NCBI GenBank assembly: GCA_963576475.1
Contig: OY754981.1
Span: 25,877,411-25,941,410, forward strand
Length of the DNA stretch: 64,000 nucleotides
Direction: 5' to 3'
From: Molanna angustata
Lineage: Eukaryota > Arthropoda > Insecta > Trichoptera > Molannidae
Both the position numbers and the translations under genes were made by a program. Numbering within the stretch: the stretch's first letter is position 1; each line of letters starts with the position of its first letter. The notes beneath the pieces are model-generated. The model did no database searches. It saw only the letters and a list, made by a program, of their open reading frames with translations, and was not told where the DNA came from. Shown here in pieces: positions 1 through 59,954 of this stretch.

Positions 1-720
1 GAATACTACACTTTATAAATATTAGTCCAATATTGATAAATTAATCAAATAAACTATAAAACCCACACAAAACGACAGCAAAAACTATTTTGCACAGCGA
101 CTGACTGACGGCAACTTTACGATGAATGTTACCATTAACAAGAAAATAACTCTGGAATAAAGGAAAAATATATTTTGATAATCGAAACTTCTGTGAAATT
201 TAATATTAATTTATTTAAGAAAAACTTAGTTTTAATTCTAAAAGAATTAAATTTAATTCTACTACAGATCAAATACATTTATTGGCGCGTTTTGTGCGGG
301 GCACATCGTCATATTTGTTGATAAATATATTTTATTATCATAAATAAATAATCAAAGAAATCATTAAACGTTATTCATTAATCTTTATTGATTATTATTT
401 TATATTTCTACAAAAAAATCACAATTGCATCTGACTTGGAACAAAATATAGTTTTTAATCATTGTAAAATAATAATCTGAATAAAAACAAAAATGATATT
501 GGTATTTCACCGTTTCAACAACTCTAAAATTTACTATTGAAATATATTATATACAATGAAATCATTTGAATCACCACAGACATGCCTATTCTTTACATAA
601 CGTTAAAGGAATCGGATAGTCAATTAATTAGCTTACTATGACAATGATTTATATTTTTATTAATTATATAATATAAATAATAATATAGACAATAACTTTG
701 TACTAACCACGAACTTGAGT
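1..720. other. AT-rich stretch, no gene recognised
   Basis: I see no coding frame, RNA gene or complete transposon here. The only notable piece is a diverged copy, around 255-315, of the hammerhead-like word that is clearer at 6364-6459. Confidence 0.5.
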
Positions 721-730
721 ATTTTAGGTC

Positions 731-845
731 GGAAGTTTTTGAAGGTAACCGCTTCTTCCTCCGGACAGACGTATACTAAATCGGGATGTGTGGTCGCGCT
801 AACGGCCGTTGAAATGTTGAAACATGGTTGAAACCTTAAAAGAAA
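731..845 (-). other. Possible coding exon of an unidentified leftward gene
   Basis: A patch richer in G+C than its surroundings stays open on the minus strand, through residues such as HPDLVYVCPEEEAVTFKNF. It begins after a possible acceptor (CAG near 846-848, or a better pyrimidine-rich TTTCTTTTAAG just inside) and ends at a possible GTTAGT donor. I do not recognise the protein, and no partner exon lies to the left in the window. It could equally be a conserved non-coding or transposon-derived patch. The call rests only on base composition, an open frame and plausible splice words. Confidence 0.2.
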
Positions 846-987
846 CTGTAATTATTCGAAATATTGAATATTTTAAATGGATATGGTACATAAAATAATA
901 TTTTATGGTTAAATATATTATAACAGTTTTAGGGGTATATGAACTTTTGTTTAGGGGTAAATATTTTGTGAGTGGGTAACCCTGGTA

Positions 988-1182
988 TGACGATTGACGA
1001 TGGCACAGTTGATAAGCCGTTTGAATTCTGTGCGGGCGTCCTGGGTTCGATCCCCAGCACAGGAGATATTTATTTAAATTATATTTTCACGTAAATATCG
1101 CTTTTCTGAGCTGGAAACATAAGCTGAAAGAAATTTCCACAAGGCAATAAACTCGTCACTTGCTCAGGTGCAATGAATTGTT
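988..1182 (+). repeat. tRNA-derived SINE, family A
   Basis: The tRNA-like head has a B-box (GGGTTCGATCCCCAGC). It is followed by the body shared by all family-A copies: 'agaaattt..cacg.aaatat.gctt', 'ctggaaaca' and a tail 'aataaactcg.cacttg'. The first bases are degraded. Other copies lie at 2198, 8191, 13113(-), 19668, 42632 and 47343(-). Confidence 0.8.
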
Positions 1183-1189
1183 TATTATA

Positions 1190-1815
1190 ATATATATTTT
1201 ATGGTTTTATCTAATATTTTAATTTCGTAGTCATGTTATGATTATTTACTCTGCAACATTACTATTATAATGTCAAAATTGATAGTTATTTCGGGAAAAT
1301 CGAGAAACTACAACAACTCCTTTTATGGTAAAACGTTTTTATATTCTCCGATTCTCGCTCTCATCACAAATTGATAAGCATGTCGGTTAAACAGAAAATG
1401 ATTAAATTACTTCTAGTGGTTTGCGACACGGGAATATTTTTTTTATACCAAATATTTTTTTTTATTTTATATTTTACAAGCATTTTCAACTCGAACTCTA
1501 TACCAATGTTTCGTAAGTATAATAATATTTTTTTTAGTTTACTGCCAATATTTCTTAGATTTGAGATATATTAACAGTATCATAAATAATTTTAATAATA
1601 AAAATGTCCTCGTAGGACAAATTAACTAGCGGTACAGTAAATCAAATTATGCAGAAACATAAACAAATTATTGTTATTAATTTTGATATATAATGAGATT
1701 CTACCAAATTAATTATAACTAAATAATTAAAATTTGAAAAATGTTAAACGTGTAGTTTATAAAATGGCCAATAGATGGATGCTTAAAACACCAATGTGAA
1801 AAGAAATGGACACGT
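1190..1815. other. AT-rich spacer upstream of MRP RNA
   Basis: No gene is recognised. The last 50 bases probably contain the distal Pol III promoter element of the MRP RNA gene, but I cannot place it without the lineage consensus. Confidence 0.4.
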
Positions 1816-1817
1816 AG

Positions 1818-1826
1818 AATATATAC
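1818..1826 (+). promoter_or_regulatory. TATA-like element of the MRP RNA promoter
   Basis: AATATATAC lies about 25-30 nt before the proposed 5' end at 1850. A TATA box at this distance is typical of gene-external (type 3) Pol III promoters of small RNA genes. Confidence 0.5.
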
Positions 1827-1849
1827 AATCGTAACGAGCGCGTATATAT

Positions 1850-2112
1850 GTTTCTGGCAATACAAACCTTCGGGACCACTATCGAACTCTCGTAGTTCAA
1901 CATCGTCCTGTGGAAAGTCCCCGGACCTTGGGCAGAAATTGTCGTGATGTAAGAATCATTAGCCGTTAGATGGTAGACCGTTGCGAGAGAGAACCTTCGG
2001 GCGACTCCAGGTCAAAACCGCCTAACCGGTGTTGGTCAGAGCAAAGACGATGTTTGTAGGCGCTTACTTACAAGTGCTCAACAAAATGGGGCTCAATCTG
2101 ACAGAAACTTTC
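1850..2112 (+). ncRNA. RMRP: RNase MRP RNA
   Basis: This is the RNA subunit of RNase MRP, the nucleolar ribonucleoprotein that cuts pre-rRNA. The conserved block GGAAAGTCCCCGGACC (1912-1927) followed by TTGGGCAGA is nearly the same as in the human RNA. The 3' block GGGGCTCAATCTGACAG (2088-2104) matches the human GGGGCTCATTCTCAG region. The ends pair: GTTTCTG (1850-1856) with CAGAAAC (2102-2108), as expected for helix P1, giving about 260 nt against 267 in human. A purine run GAGAG (1985-1989) fits the MRP-specific GARAR loop. A TATA-like word precedes it and a T-run follows, so it looks like an independent Pol III gene. RNase P RNA shares some core motifs, but the long GTCCCCGGACC match favours MRP. 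Exact ends are inferred from the pairing. Confidence 0.9.
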
Positions 2113-2128
2113 TTTTTATTTTTTTGTA
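2113..2128 (+). terminator. Pol III T-run terminator of MRP RNA
   Basis: TTTTTATTTTTTT directly follows the P1 strand of the MRP RNA. It contains runs of five and seven T, sufficient for Pol III termination. Confidence 0.7.
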
Positions 2129-2197
2129 CACAAATCTATTAATTTATTTTCAACTGATATGCGTAATTTTGTTTTGTTTTTTTTAAATATATTTAAT

Positions 2198-2382
2198 GCC
2201 GACCGCCGTGGTACAGTGCGGGCGTCCTGGGTTCGATCCCCAGCAGAGGAGAAATTTATTTTAATTAATTTCTCACGCTAATATTGCTTCACTAGGCTGG
2301 AAACATTGTTTAGTTGGAAGAAATTGTCATATGGTAATAAAATCGCCACTTGCGCAGGGTGCAACGAAGTGTTTATTTATTT
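2198..2382 (+). repeat. SINE, family A (box A deleted)
   Basis: It starts GCCGACCGCCGTGGTACAG and then skips directly to GCGGGCGTCC, so the A-box region is lost compared with the copy at 8191. The B-box and body are intact. Confidence 0.8.
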
Positions 2383-2625
2383 ATTCGTATAACTGAAATT
2401 TATTACGTATGGAGGTCCTTATGTAGATTTTCCGGTAAATAACTAGAGCATTTTCATTGTGGAGTGGAGTGGTTTGCACATATACCAACCAAGCAAAAAA
2501 CATAAATAAGCGCATGTTGCCCATGTGACGTACATATTCAAGAAATTTGCTGATATATTATATACTTATCACATAAACATATATATTTGGAATAGATATT
2601 CTATGTACATAATACATAATATTAC

Positions 2626-3745
2626 TAGTTGCATGTAACACATGAGATCCAACTGTCGATAGCGATAGTATGTATAGTTGAAGAATAAGTACCAAACTAT
2701 CAACACATAGGTAAATACAAATTATATAATATTTTAAAATATTTGGTTTTCCATACAACACATGTACCTAGGTATGTATGTCAAGATAGGATAGTATAGA
2801 GGTCAGTCCTTTGATCCTACCCAGAATATGAAAACAGCATGATGGTATGTATGTATGGTTGGAGATTAGTATCACTTCTTAGATATTGTGTGTAGGCGAT
2901 TGCCAGACAAATTATATGAAGCAATGTCGTCATTAAATTCAATTTTTATAAAAATTGTTTAAAAAAAATTGAGATGTGCTAATGTATGGTTGGAGATTAG
3001 TATCACTTCTTAGATATTGTGTGTAGGCGACTGCCAGACAAATTATATGAAGCAATGTCGTCATTAAATTCAATTTTTATAAAAATTGTTCAAAATAAAA
3101 ATTGTTCGATGTGCTAATACAATGTTCATATTTTTTATAGAAAATTAAATTATCTAGTTGGAGTGTTTCGGCTCTTTTCGATATTTTTTAAAAATTTGGA
3201 AATATAGGCAGTTAAACTCATATAGGCAAATTTGGAAATATAGGCAAATTTATCATAAAAAAAAATATTTTTCTTAATAAAAAATGTTTGAGTAACCCTG
3301 GAATTTAAAAAAAAAACAATTTGAGATTTTGTATTTGTCTATGTTTATACCAATTTTCAGCGTTCTAGCTTTTATGGTTTCTGAGATATATGGAAAAATA
3401 AACCAAAAATTCAAAAGTTGATAACCCCTGACTAAAACAAAAATTAACAATTCTGAGTATAAAAGTTTTGTAGACCTATAACTGTTTATATATTCTGAAA
3501 ATTTGGGCTCAGTAAATTGAGCGGATCAAAAGTTATAAGGGGACACACACAGACACACAAAACTCACATAAAATGTTCTACTACGAATTCTGAGTAAATC
3601 CATGTATGGGAACATATATGCTGCGAGGCCTCTAGTTGGTGTTATTAGCATGCAAAAAATCCACTACGCCATACAAAATGTTCCTTCGTACACGCGTCTT
3701 GGATTTAAACTGCCTCTTCAATAGAATTTCATTCTCTTGAACGAA
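2626..3745 (+). mobile_element. Repeat family E, copy 1
   Basis: It begins ACTAGTTGCATGTAACACAT and continues with ATCCAACTGTCGAT. It runs through AT-rich sequence, a short CA tract (3543-3560) and the block 'tgctgcgaggcctctag', ending near 'gaacgaatcgatagac'. Complete and partial copies on both strands recur at 13370, 35793, 36708, 37263, 38170, 41535 and 53514. This makes it a non-autonomous interspersed element of about 1 kb with no coding capacity. A block of about 115 bp is duplicated in tandem (2852-2965 and 2979-3095). Confidence 0.75.
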
Positions 3746-3749
3746 TCGA

Positions 3750-4545
3750 TAGACTTTTTTTAACCTCTATACTGGTTTATCCTATTGAGGTTGAATACAT
3801 ATTATATAAATTGTACAACTTGAGCCAGTCACGTGGGTGCGCAGATCGCAAATTTGTGTATTTTTTCTTGGTCGGTATATGTGCAAACCGCCCCCCAAAA
3901 GGCTAAAGAAGTTTGACGGAAACTACAAATAGTTTAATGAATGGAATGAACACATTAGTGTAGGTACAATATACATAAAAATAAATTAGAAAAAAATTAT
4001 TAGGTTTATAAATAAAATAATAATTTATTAGTTAGTAAAAAGTCAATACAGTTTCAGTGGCATAGCTGGGCCCTCATTAAAAAAACAACTAAGAAGAGTA
4101 AGAAGTCCTCTAACATTTTTTTATGATATGAGCTTACATACATATATACATAGGTTATGAATATTCTCAAAATAGAGGAAACAATAAAATAAATTAAAAA
4201 TTATGTCACCATTTTTTTTTTTTTTATTTACTAAAAGTCTATACTTCAAGATTTTTTTTAAATATTATTGTTATTATTAATTAAATTGATTTTTGATTGA
4301 TGAAAATATTTTTTTTATATTGTGTTTATAAATTTGGTCCCCTTTTAAAGGATCATGATCCTCATGCTTTGCATGCCCCTGTGTCCTTTTTGTCCACAGC
4401 ATTTATATTACCGACATTTTATTTCACAATAATATGTTTGATCTTCGTGGAATAAAATGCAACTGATATTGGCATACATAAAATGATTAAAATATTGAAT
4501 CAAAAACAAATATTGAATCGGGTTTACGCTCTGTTCAGTTTATTT
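3750..4545. other. AT-rich spacer, nothing recognised
   Basis: Homopolymer runs and AT-rich DNA. I find no frame, RNA or repeat shared with other parts of the window. Confidence 0.5.
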
Positions 4546-4547
4546 AT

Positions 4548-4763
4548 TCATTTATTTATTACTTCTCGGGCAACTAATAGGTACTATGTCAAATATTGAT
4601 TTAACACGCACCCAATAACAAGTTTCCACATTCTGGAGACTTATGATATTTATCGTCTCACAGATCCAGACTGAAAACACAGTTAAAAACTGTGTCTCCG
4701 CCCGGAATCGAACCCGGGACCCTTGGATTAGCAGTCAGATACCTAACCAACTGAGCCACGAAA
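4548..4763 (-). repeat. SINE, family C
   Basis: Read on the minus strand it has a tRNA-like head (GTGGCTCAGTTGGTTAGGTA, B-box GGGTTCGATTCC). A body follows with 'tgtgttttcagtctgga', 'tctccagaatgtgg' and a tail rich in TAAATAAA. A plus-strand copy is at 9318. Confidence 0.8.
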
Positions 4764-4764
4764 A

Positions 4765-5836
4765 AAAAAATGTTTGAATGTGTCAAAAAATGTACATACA
4801 TGCTTTTTTAATAATATTTGAACATAATATCGGTGTAAAAATATGTGTCATTATTTATAAAAAAATCTCCTTAATTTATTAATGCTATTTAGGTATAAAT
4901 ATTATCATATTACTAAAAAAAATCACATTTCCACATTGACGAGGCTGAAAAATATTATACTTTATTGTCAGCTGTAACAGAATAGCGCTGAAGACATTTG
5001 AATGGTCCACTCATATGAGTGTACGATAAGAATCCACGATTCTTATGTAAGTATATAAAATAATAATGACCTTCCATTTTGACTTTTCTGGAAGAAATTT
5101 TTCCATAAAATTTTTCAGGTCTAAAAAATGTGGCGGTTCAGAAAAATTGCATTCCAATCGCAATATTGGTACTGTTAATTCTGTCATACGAGGCTTCATT
5201 CAAATTCCGCAGCACTTTCTGACACTAAGGTTGGTATTACAAACGATTTATTAGGAAACGTTAAGCAAAACTGTTTCTTTCCATAGTCTTATGTTACAAA
5301 ATAATATTATGTCGAGCTATAAGGCAATTACAACCCAATCCGATACCTCTCCATCTGTCAAATGATATTTTTTTAGAATTTAAATAGGACCCAACTGACC
5401 ATACGAAAAAATGTACTTTTTTATATACATTAGAGGTAAGTGAACTGATAACTAAGCCTCTATAATCCAGTTAAATCATTATATCGTAATTGTTCAAATA
5501 GAATTTGTTTTCATATCGAATGTGACCTTAAAATTTGCTAATAAAAATGATCATTAAAATTACAGAAATTATGTATCTAATTACTTCACTTTCTTAAAAT
5601 TTATACAGAAAAAAAAACATTGAACATACTCAACGGGATCCTGTTAAAATTCGTTGAAATAATGGCATTTGCCAGATGGAGACATGAGATGTAGGAAATA
5701 TTTTCAGCCAACTAGTATAGGAAACGGAAACTGAGTAGATATTTTTTTAAAATTGGGTATTTTTTTTCTAAAACGTTATAATATTTTAACTTAACATTTC
5801 TTTATAAATCATCTGTAATACCACCATTAAATTTGT
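4765..5836. other. 3' flank of the transporter gene
   Basis: This should include the transporter's 3' UTR. The first canonical AATAAA on the minus strand past the stop codon is at 5247-5252, implying a 3' UTR near 0.6 kb if it is used. A short open stretch at 5060-5215 is seen on both strands but resembles nothing I know. Confidence 0.4.
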
Positions 5837-53420
<47,584 letters not shown>

Positions 53421-53513
53421 TTTTAACACAAAAACTATTTCGTCGCTTCAAGATATATTTGTTTTCTTATCACAACCATTAAATCACTTTCAATAGTTTT
53501 TTTTTATTACACT

Positions 53514-54345
53514 AGTTGCATGTACTCGTAAAAACCGATCCAACTGTCAATGTCAATGTTCATAGTATGTATATAATATATTATGTAGAAGACGTACCAA
53601 ACTAAAACGTGTTATAGACATACAGAACTAACAGTTTACTTTTATATATGTTTCCAATGGGTATTTACATGAATTAAGTCATAAAATAAGATTTTTTAAA
53701 AACAGTTAAAATATACAAGTAATATATTATTCATCAATTGCTAGAAAAAAATGTTTTATTTTTTATCAAAATATATTTTTCTTATATGGAATAAGAAAAA
53801 AATACAATATAGGAAATAGAAGAAAATAAGTACTTCAATTAGCCATTTGCATCCGCACCTAACCGAGCAGATATCTTCACTACCGACCGATCAGTTATTT
53901 GTAGTTTGTACAGAACTCAACGCCTATATAGGTATTTAAAAATATTGTTACAAGTATGCACCAATATCTTGAACCACTAACCAATGTAGGTGGAGTACAT
54001 GTAGGTATAAGGGATTTATCATGTAACGATGTGATAGGTCTAAGTACATTCTTAACAAAAGATGTATTTCAGATAAACGGCTTGATGGTATGGAGGCATG
54101 CCTCCATACCATCAAGCCGTTTATGCATGTATGAATAAGTAGGTATCTATATGAGTCCCCGTACATATCTTGTATTCTACCATACAAATTGTATGAAATG
54201 AGGTCGTCACTAAATAAAATTTTTACAAAGATTATTTAAAAAATGTTTGGGTAGTAGGAACTTCTTACTAGGTGCATGAAAAATATAGACCTGGCCATAC
54301 AAATTTCGGTTTAAGAAGAATTGACTCTTGAATGATAATAATCAC
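53514..54345 (+). mobile_element. Repeat family E, diverged copy
   Basis: It begins ACTAGTTGCATGTACTCG and has 'gatccaactgtcaatg'; later 'ccatacaaattgtatgaaatgaggtcgtcac' matches family E. It starts only 93 bp upstream of the transporter start codon and contains the 52-bp palindrome at 54073. Confidence 0.6.
54073..54124. repeat. 52-bp perfect palindrome
   Basis: ATAAACGGCTTGATGGTATG and the next six bases are followed directly by their exact complement, with GGCATGCC at the centre and no spacer. Confidence 0.95.
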
Positions 54346-54464
54346 ATTAAATGAGATTTGCGTAATGGCGAAATGGAGAGTAGTTAACAAGCAATCATAA
54401 AATATGATAACATTTTATGAAGGATAGTAATATGTTGAATAATAAATGTCAAGATATTGTATGT

Positions 54465-54545
54465 CAAGATAGAAGAAAGTGGCGTTCGGTTGTCTCTGCC
54501 TACCCCGTAATGGACATGGCGTGATGGTATGTATGTATGTATAAA
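54465..54545 (+). mobile_element. LINE 3'-end fragment with TATG tail
   Basis: 'gaagaaagtggcgttcggttgtctctgcctaccccgtaatggacatggcgtgatggtatgtatg' encodes RKWRSVVSAYPV before the stop and matches the end of the relic at 29430. Confidence 0.65.
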
Positions 54546-54549
54546 TATG

Positions 54550-55180
54550 AGATAAATAGGGAGAGAAGAGTTAGAAAGAGAATTGACATTTGTTATAATA
54601 TTTCCACTCGGAAAGATATTTTCTTACTCCCTCATACATCCTTTATTACACATATCCCCACATCGTCCTCCTACACATGTAAGTTTTTATGAGTTTAGTT
54701 GTTTATACTTAAGTACTTTCAATACTTTTAATTCCTAAAAGTTTATTGACAATTTATGTAACAAAAATGTATTGCGTGATTATTGTTAGTATTACCTCAG
54801 AACGGGTCTAGTGAGATAATAAATTCCATTGTAATATTTAAGTTAAATTACTTTGTATTAATTTTATGTATTATGGAAATAAACATAGAAAAAAATATCA
54901 ATGTTATAATTCTCAGCTGCAAAGGTTGAATTGTTTTATAGATAAACAGGAACTTGTCAGATTGAGCGAATGAAAGAAAGAAAGAAAGAGCAAAAGATAC
55001 ACTTCGAAAGTACTTTACATTTTTTTTTTTACCAGATTGTCAAACAAATGTCATGTCTGACTTCAATACTTAGTAGGTATTGATTAAAAGTAATTTGTCT
55101 ATAGACCATTTGCAAATCTTTTTGTACCTTTGTGTTGGCAAGCGTGCATAGTTATTAATCAAGTTTACGGTTTTTAAATT
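54550..55180. other. AT-rich intergenic sequence
   Basis: Nothing recognised beyond a short GAAA repeat near 54972. Confidence 0.4.
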
Positions 55181-55189
55181 TGGGATAAC

Positions 55190-55643
55190 AGGGGGGGGGG
55201 TCAAGTCCCGTTAAAATGTGGAATCAAAACCCTTCATGGATATAATAATCTTATGGAGTCCTATATCTTAAGATATCCATAAGATAATTATATCCAATGG
55301 TTGTTAATAAATTAAGCCGGGGGGGAAATTTCTGTAAATTTCTTGTTTTCATAAGCCACGGCGAATAAAGAGAAACGGAGAGTTTTCTGTGACGTAGGTA
55401 CATACTTTGCCTAAGTCTTCTGTGCCATGTCGTGAGTGAGGCTTAACATGTTATAGAACTCCATAAGATAATTATATTCATGAAAAAGTGAACGCTATAC
55501 CGAAATGCGAGTTACCAAAAATGAAACCAAAAGCCTTTTTCAGGGCCAAATGATAAGTCTTCTTGGTGCATGTAACCGAATTTGTTATGGGTCATCATGG
55601 GGGTTTTGATTCCACTATTTGACGGGACTTGCCCCCCAGATAG
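55190..55643. mobile_element. TIR element with G-run ends
   Basis: GGGGGGTCAAGTCCCGTTAA with 'tggaatcaaaaccc' at the left is inverted at the right as 'gggttttgattcca' and 'ACGGGACTTGCCCCCC'. The arms are about 40 bp. No coding frame; superfamily not clear. Confidence 0.65.
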
Positions 55644-55820
55644 AAAATGATAAGTTTGCATGCTTGCCAGCATAGAGATATAAAAGGGTTGGTCTATATG
55701 GTTACTTTGTATTTTTTATATACGAACTATTATTTTATTCCATCTATATCTTTTATGTAATTTTTCCATACATATGATTATTTTCAACGTTATAATATGA
55801 AGATAGCTTAGTCTTCACAC

Positions 55821-55974
55821 CAGATTTTTTAAACCTAACCTACAAAAGTTTGTTAAAAATAACAATTTAGTTATTTTGTTTCATATTTTAATTACTTTTC
55901 TAAATTTATAACTACGAACAAACGTAACCCACCGATTTTTACTAAACTTTTGTGAGTTAGGTTTAAAAAATCTG
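55821..55974. mobile_element. Small MITE, 154 bp
   Basis: CAGATTTTTTAAACCTAACC at the left and the near-complement at the right (ending AAAAAATCTG), with the arms extending about 40 bp. No protein. Confidence 0.65.
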
Positions 55975-56319
55975 ATGCAGTGGCTATCCATAGTATGATG
56001 CTGTTATTTCACTCGTATGAGAGCGACTGACAGCAATTCCATGTACCTACCTAATCTTTTTACCTCGTTAATTTATCTTAGTGGCTCGCAGTTTTTTTAA
56101 TTATAAACAATATAGAAACACTTATGAAAATGATAAAATTTACTGCGCACATTAAGATATACACGCCACAAAGCAAGCCCAAGTTGAGATGGCATACAAA
56201 AAATAATTAATTTCATGAATAAATGTACAATCACAGAAACACATACAAATACACATATTTATGAAATATCCGATGATGAAGTTTTTTGCGACAGTAATAA
56301 AATAATAATATTGAATTAT

Positions 56320-56605
56320 ACATACATACCATCACGGCATATCCCACAAAGTGGGGTAACCAGCGAAAGGTGTGCGGGTGTGATTGCCTTATAAAAGGGA
56401 GCACAACACATCTGTGTATACCCACACACCAGTCTCGTCTCACCTAAAAGGCACTTCATTCAGAATGGGTGGTGAACCTCATTGCTGAACTATGTGAGAT
56501 GTTATTGTTGCCTGTTGTATTTTCGATTACCCGGCTCTTACGGGACACTCGAAAACAATAATAGAAAAGAGTGGAAGCACTATTCTAAGCCGGTGCCTGA
56601 TATTG
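56320..56605 (-). repeat. Repeat family D, reference copy
   Basis: The fullest copy. In minus orientation it runs from 'gcaccggcttagaatagtgc' through 'cacccattctgaatg', 'ctggtgtgtgggtatacaca' and 'ggttaccccactttgtggg' to 'atatgccgtgatggtatgta'. It is about 285 bp, has no coding capacity, and at least nine copies lie in the window. Confidence 0.85.
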
Positions 56606-56609
56606 AATT

Positions 56610-58940
56610 ATTAATATCAGGCACCATTATAAAATAATAATTATTATTTTTATATATGTGCTTATTGTTTCTATTTTAATTTTTGTAATATTTCATTTTA
56701 TTAACTTTTATTTTTGTAATGTGTCATATGTCATATCTATCAATTTTTATTTTTGTAATTTATTATTTCAATACATTTTTGTTTCTAAAAAGGAGGTACC
56801 TAATTGTTACTTATAACGTTATTCAATTCACTGACAGGTTTTTCCATAAAAGACATTATACATAAGTGACACTTTTCTCAATTTTACTTACATTATTACT
56901 TCTAGAAGTAGGACATAAGGAAAATCAACATTCCTCTAGTGAATTGAAATTTTAGAATAAGCATACCTAAATATGCTTAGGTATTCAAAAAATTCATTTA
57001 AAAAAAAGTGTTTAAAAAAAGTGTGTTGCAGGGAGGTATTTTTTTTATTTTGATGCCTAATAGTATTTGCAAAATGTTTGATCGTAATAAATCGAATCTG
57101 TGGAGAAATAGGTACCCCTTTTATTATGCATAATATAATATTTATTTAAAAAATACTAAATATTGTCTTAATTTATTTTGCGTTTCTAAGAGAATAAAAT
57201 TTATTAAAAATAATACAAAGACACAGACCGATCATGTATAGACATGACAAAAGCAAAAAAATTCTTGGTTCACACCGCCACCAGTATTTGGTGGCACTCA
57301 ATATAACGTATTTGAATATTTTCTGAATGGTTCGAAATGAAAATTGATATAGTACTCAACACTTATATAAAAAATTACATGTTTTTAACAAAGGGATTTA
57401 AATTTCGAAATACAAATACTTTTACTGCTATATAAATGTGTCAATAATATCCGATTTATATGAAAATATTGAATGTGTTTGGTATATCTCCGTTTCAACT
57501 CTCTTTATTTACCAATCCCCTGGCCTAAAGTTGAATCTTATGTTAGCTCTGTATAATTATCTTTACTCTGTGTACATAGACATCGTCCTTAATAATCAAT
57601 TTAATGTCGTTACTTGCGTACATAAAATTTATATAAAAAAAGTATAATTTAGATATCGTCTAAATCAATTTTACATCCCCATGGATAAAATATTTAATAT
57701 AAAAATATTAGATATATTTTTAATTAATAATCAATGTGGAGAGAAAAAATTATTTAAAAGAATACTTATATTGTCTTTATCGATAAATGTAAAGTAACTA
57801 TGAATACAACATGTATAAAAAAAATGCTAGATATCGTCTAGATTCATCAATTTTACATGAAACATAATTTCTTCTATCGATAAATGTAAACTTACCTATG
57901 AATACAATATTTATTAAAATACTAAATAACCTCTTAATTGATCCATTTTACAAAACTGCTGAGACATTTTTTACTTTGAAATTATTAGAAATTACCTTAA
58001 CTCGGATAAAATCACATAAAATTCGCATCAATTGAATATAATTTTTATACAACACACATTGAATAATACTGAAACGTATCACATATTGAGATAAAATACT
58101 TATTTTTAGAAATTGTATTTTTTTAATTAAACTTATTATCTTCGAACTCTCTAAACTATTTTTTTAACAATCAGATTAAAACCGTTAGTTATTTGTAAAT
58201 ATAGTATGTTTATGTCGATGTAAATTTAAAACGATGCAGTGTACGATGCGGCTACTGAACAAGTATTAAAATAATAACATATCATTCATAAAGTAATCAT
58301 CTTCTATCACTGTCATGTCATTTGTTGATAATACAAGTACCTACCTACGTATAGTAAGAAGAATCGAAGAGGTGGTGCTATGAGAAGCTAAACGTTGCCC
58401 CAGCTGATCATACGTCAGATATTATGTATTGTACTAGCTGACTTTACCCGCTACAATGACTTTCCTATTAGTCGTCCAATTTAATGAACACAGATTACAA
58501 AGATGAATCGTTTGAATGATTCGCATACCGTGGATCGATTTAGTGAGCAAAATTGTTCTGACAAGGGCTAACAGAAGCAAAGAACTCTTAAAATCCGCAA
58601 AATCTCACATCTGGGTCATATAAATTATTTATAGAATACATTTATTGACAGAACTTGTAACAATTTCAATGTGTTCTTTAAGAATAAATACCTCTGTAAT
58701 ACATCAATTTTTAGATTCAAATCATCAGTAATTAAGTCTCCGAATGCCTCTGTGGCTTCTGGTGAGTAATGTTTTGCAAGCTCTCCTCTTTCTCTTTCCG
58801 TCCAATTCCTAATATCCTTTCCATTACTTTTCCTATATTATAACAGATATTACAATTTACACAAAATTGATTATTTCTGTAAACTTAATTGGTAATATTT
58901 ATGTATAATTTGGTATTAAGACTGTATGTTTACAAAATCA
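56610..58940. other. AT-rich intergenic sequence
   Basis: No gene or shared repeat is seen in this 2.3-kb stretch; only very AT-rich DNA. Confidence 0.4.
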
Positions 58941-58949
58941 AATAAAAAT

Positions 58950-59405
58950 AAAATATCCTGCGTGAGCCAAAATACATATGAGGTCCTCCAATTGTTTCTG
59001 ATTGATGTAAGATTGAAGGAAGGCGTGGACATGGCAGAATGCAGACATCTTGGCTGCGTAACATCCGTAAATGGAGTCAAGGACTGTGGAGGAGTTGTTC
59101 CGGATGGCACAGGACCAGGAAGCCTTCGCTCAAGTGATTGACGCTCAAGCGTCAGGGGAACCTGATATGGCACGTACAGAAGATACTACAAATATAAGAT
59201 AACCAGTTTTTGTTGAAGATTGATTACCTGAAATAAACTTTTTCTTCTTTATCAGACTTCTTTCCTCCACTGCTGGAGATACGCCTCTTTCATTTCCTTC
59301 CACCTTTGTTTGTTTGATTCTATCTGCATCCATTTTCTCTCCGCCGTCATCGGACAATATCATCGGTCCATCTTTTTTGGGGCCTGCCGATGCCTCTTCT
59401 ATTTG
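58950..59405. mobile_element. Two opposed LINE 3'-end relics
   Basis: Plus strand, 58990-59180: a broken tail related to 10190-10380 ('tggcacaggaccaggaagcctt', 'gggaacctgatatggcac'). Minus strand, 59400-59210: RRGIGRPQKRWTDDIV, then in another frame WKEMKEAYLQQWRKEV, the terminal motif of RTE-like ORF2. Confidence 0.6.
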
Positions 59406-59602
59406 CCCATGGTCTCCTTTTAAGGATTTTTGGAATTTTGGGAAAATAAACTTCTATGAGTAAAATTAGACAATGATCGATAACGTTTGAGGTGTCTAGG
59501 AAGGATAAAAATGGGACATGAATACGAAACTGATGAATGAATGGGAAGATGTTTAGACAGGACCGTCACAAAAAACACGAAGGGTAGAATTATTAGACCT
59601 CT

Positions 59603-59925
<323 letters not shown>

Positions 59926-59954
59926 ATTTATTAATATTATTTATCGTTTTTTTT

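Noticed and set aside
4680..4763. Possible tRNA gene on the minus strand
   Set aside because: It is the head of SINE C, which repeats with its body at 9318 and 52480.
53421..53429. Three extra N-terminal residues for the transporter
   Set aside because: The extension begins with GTG. The ATG at 53420 has a better context and is the first in frame.
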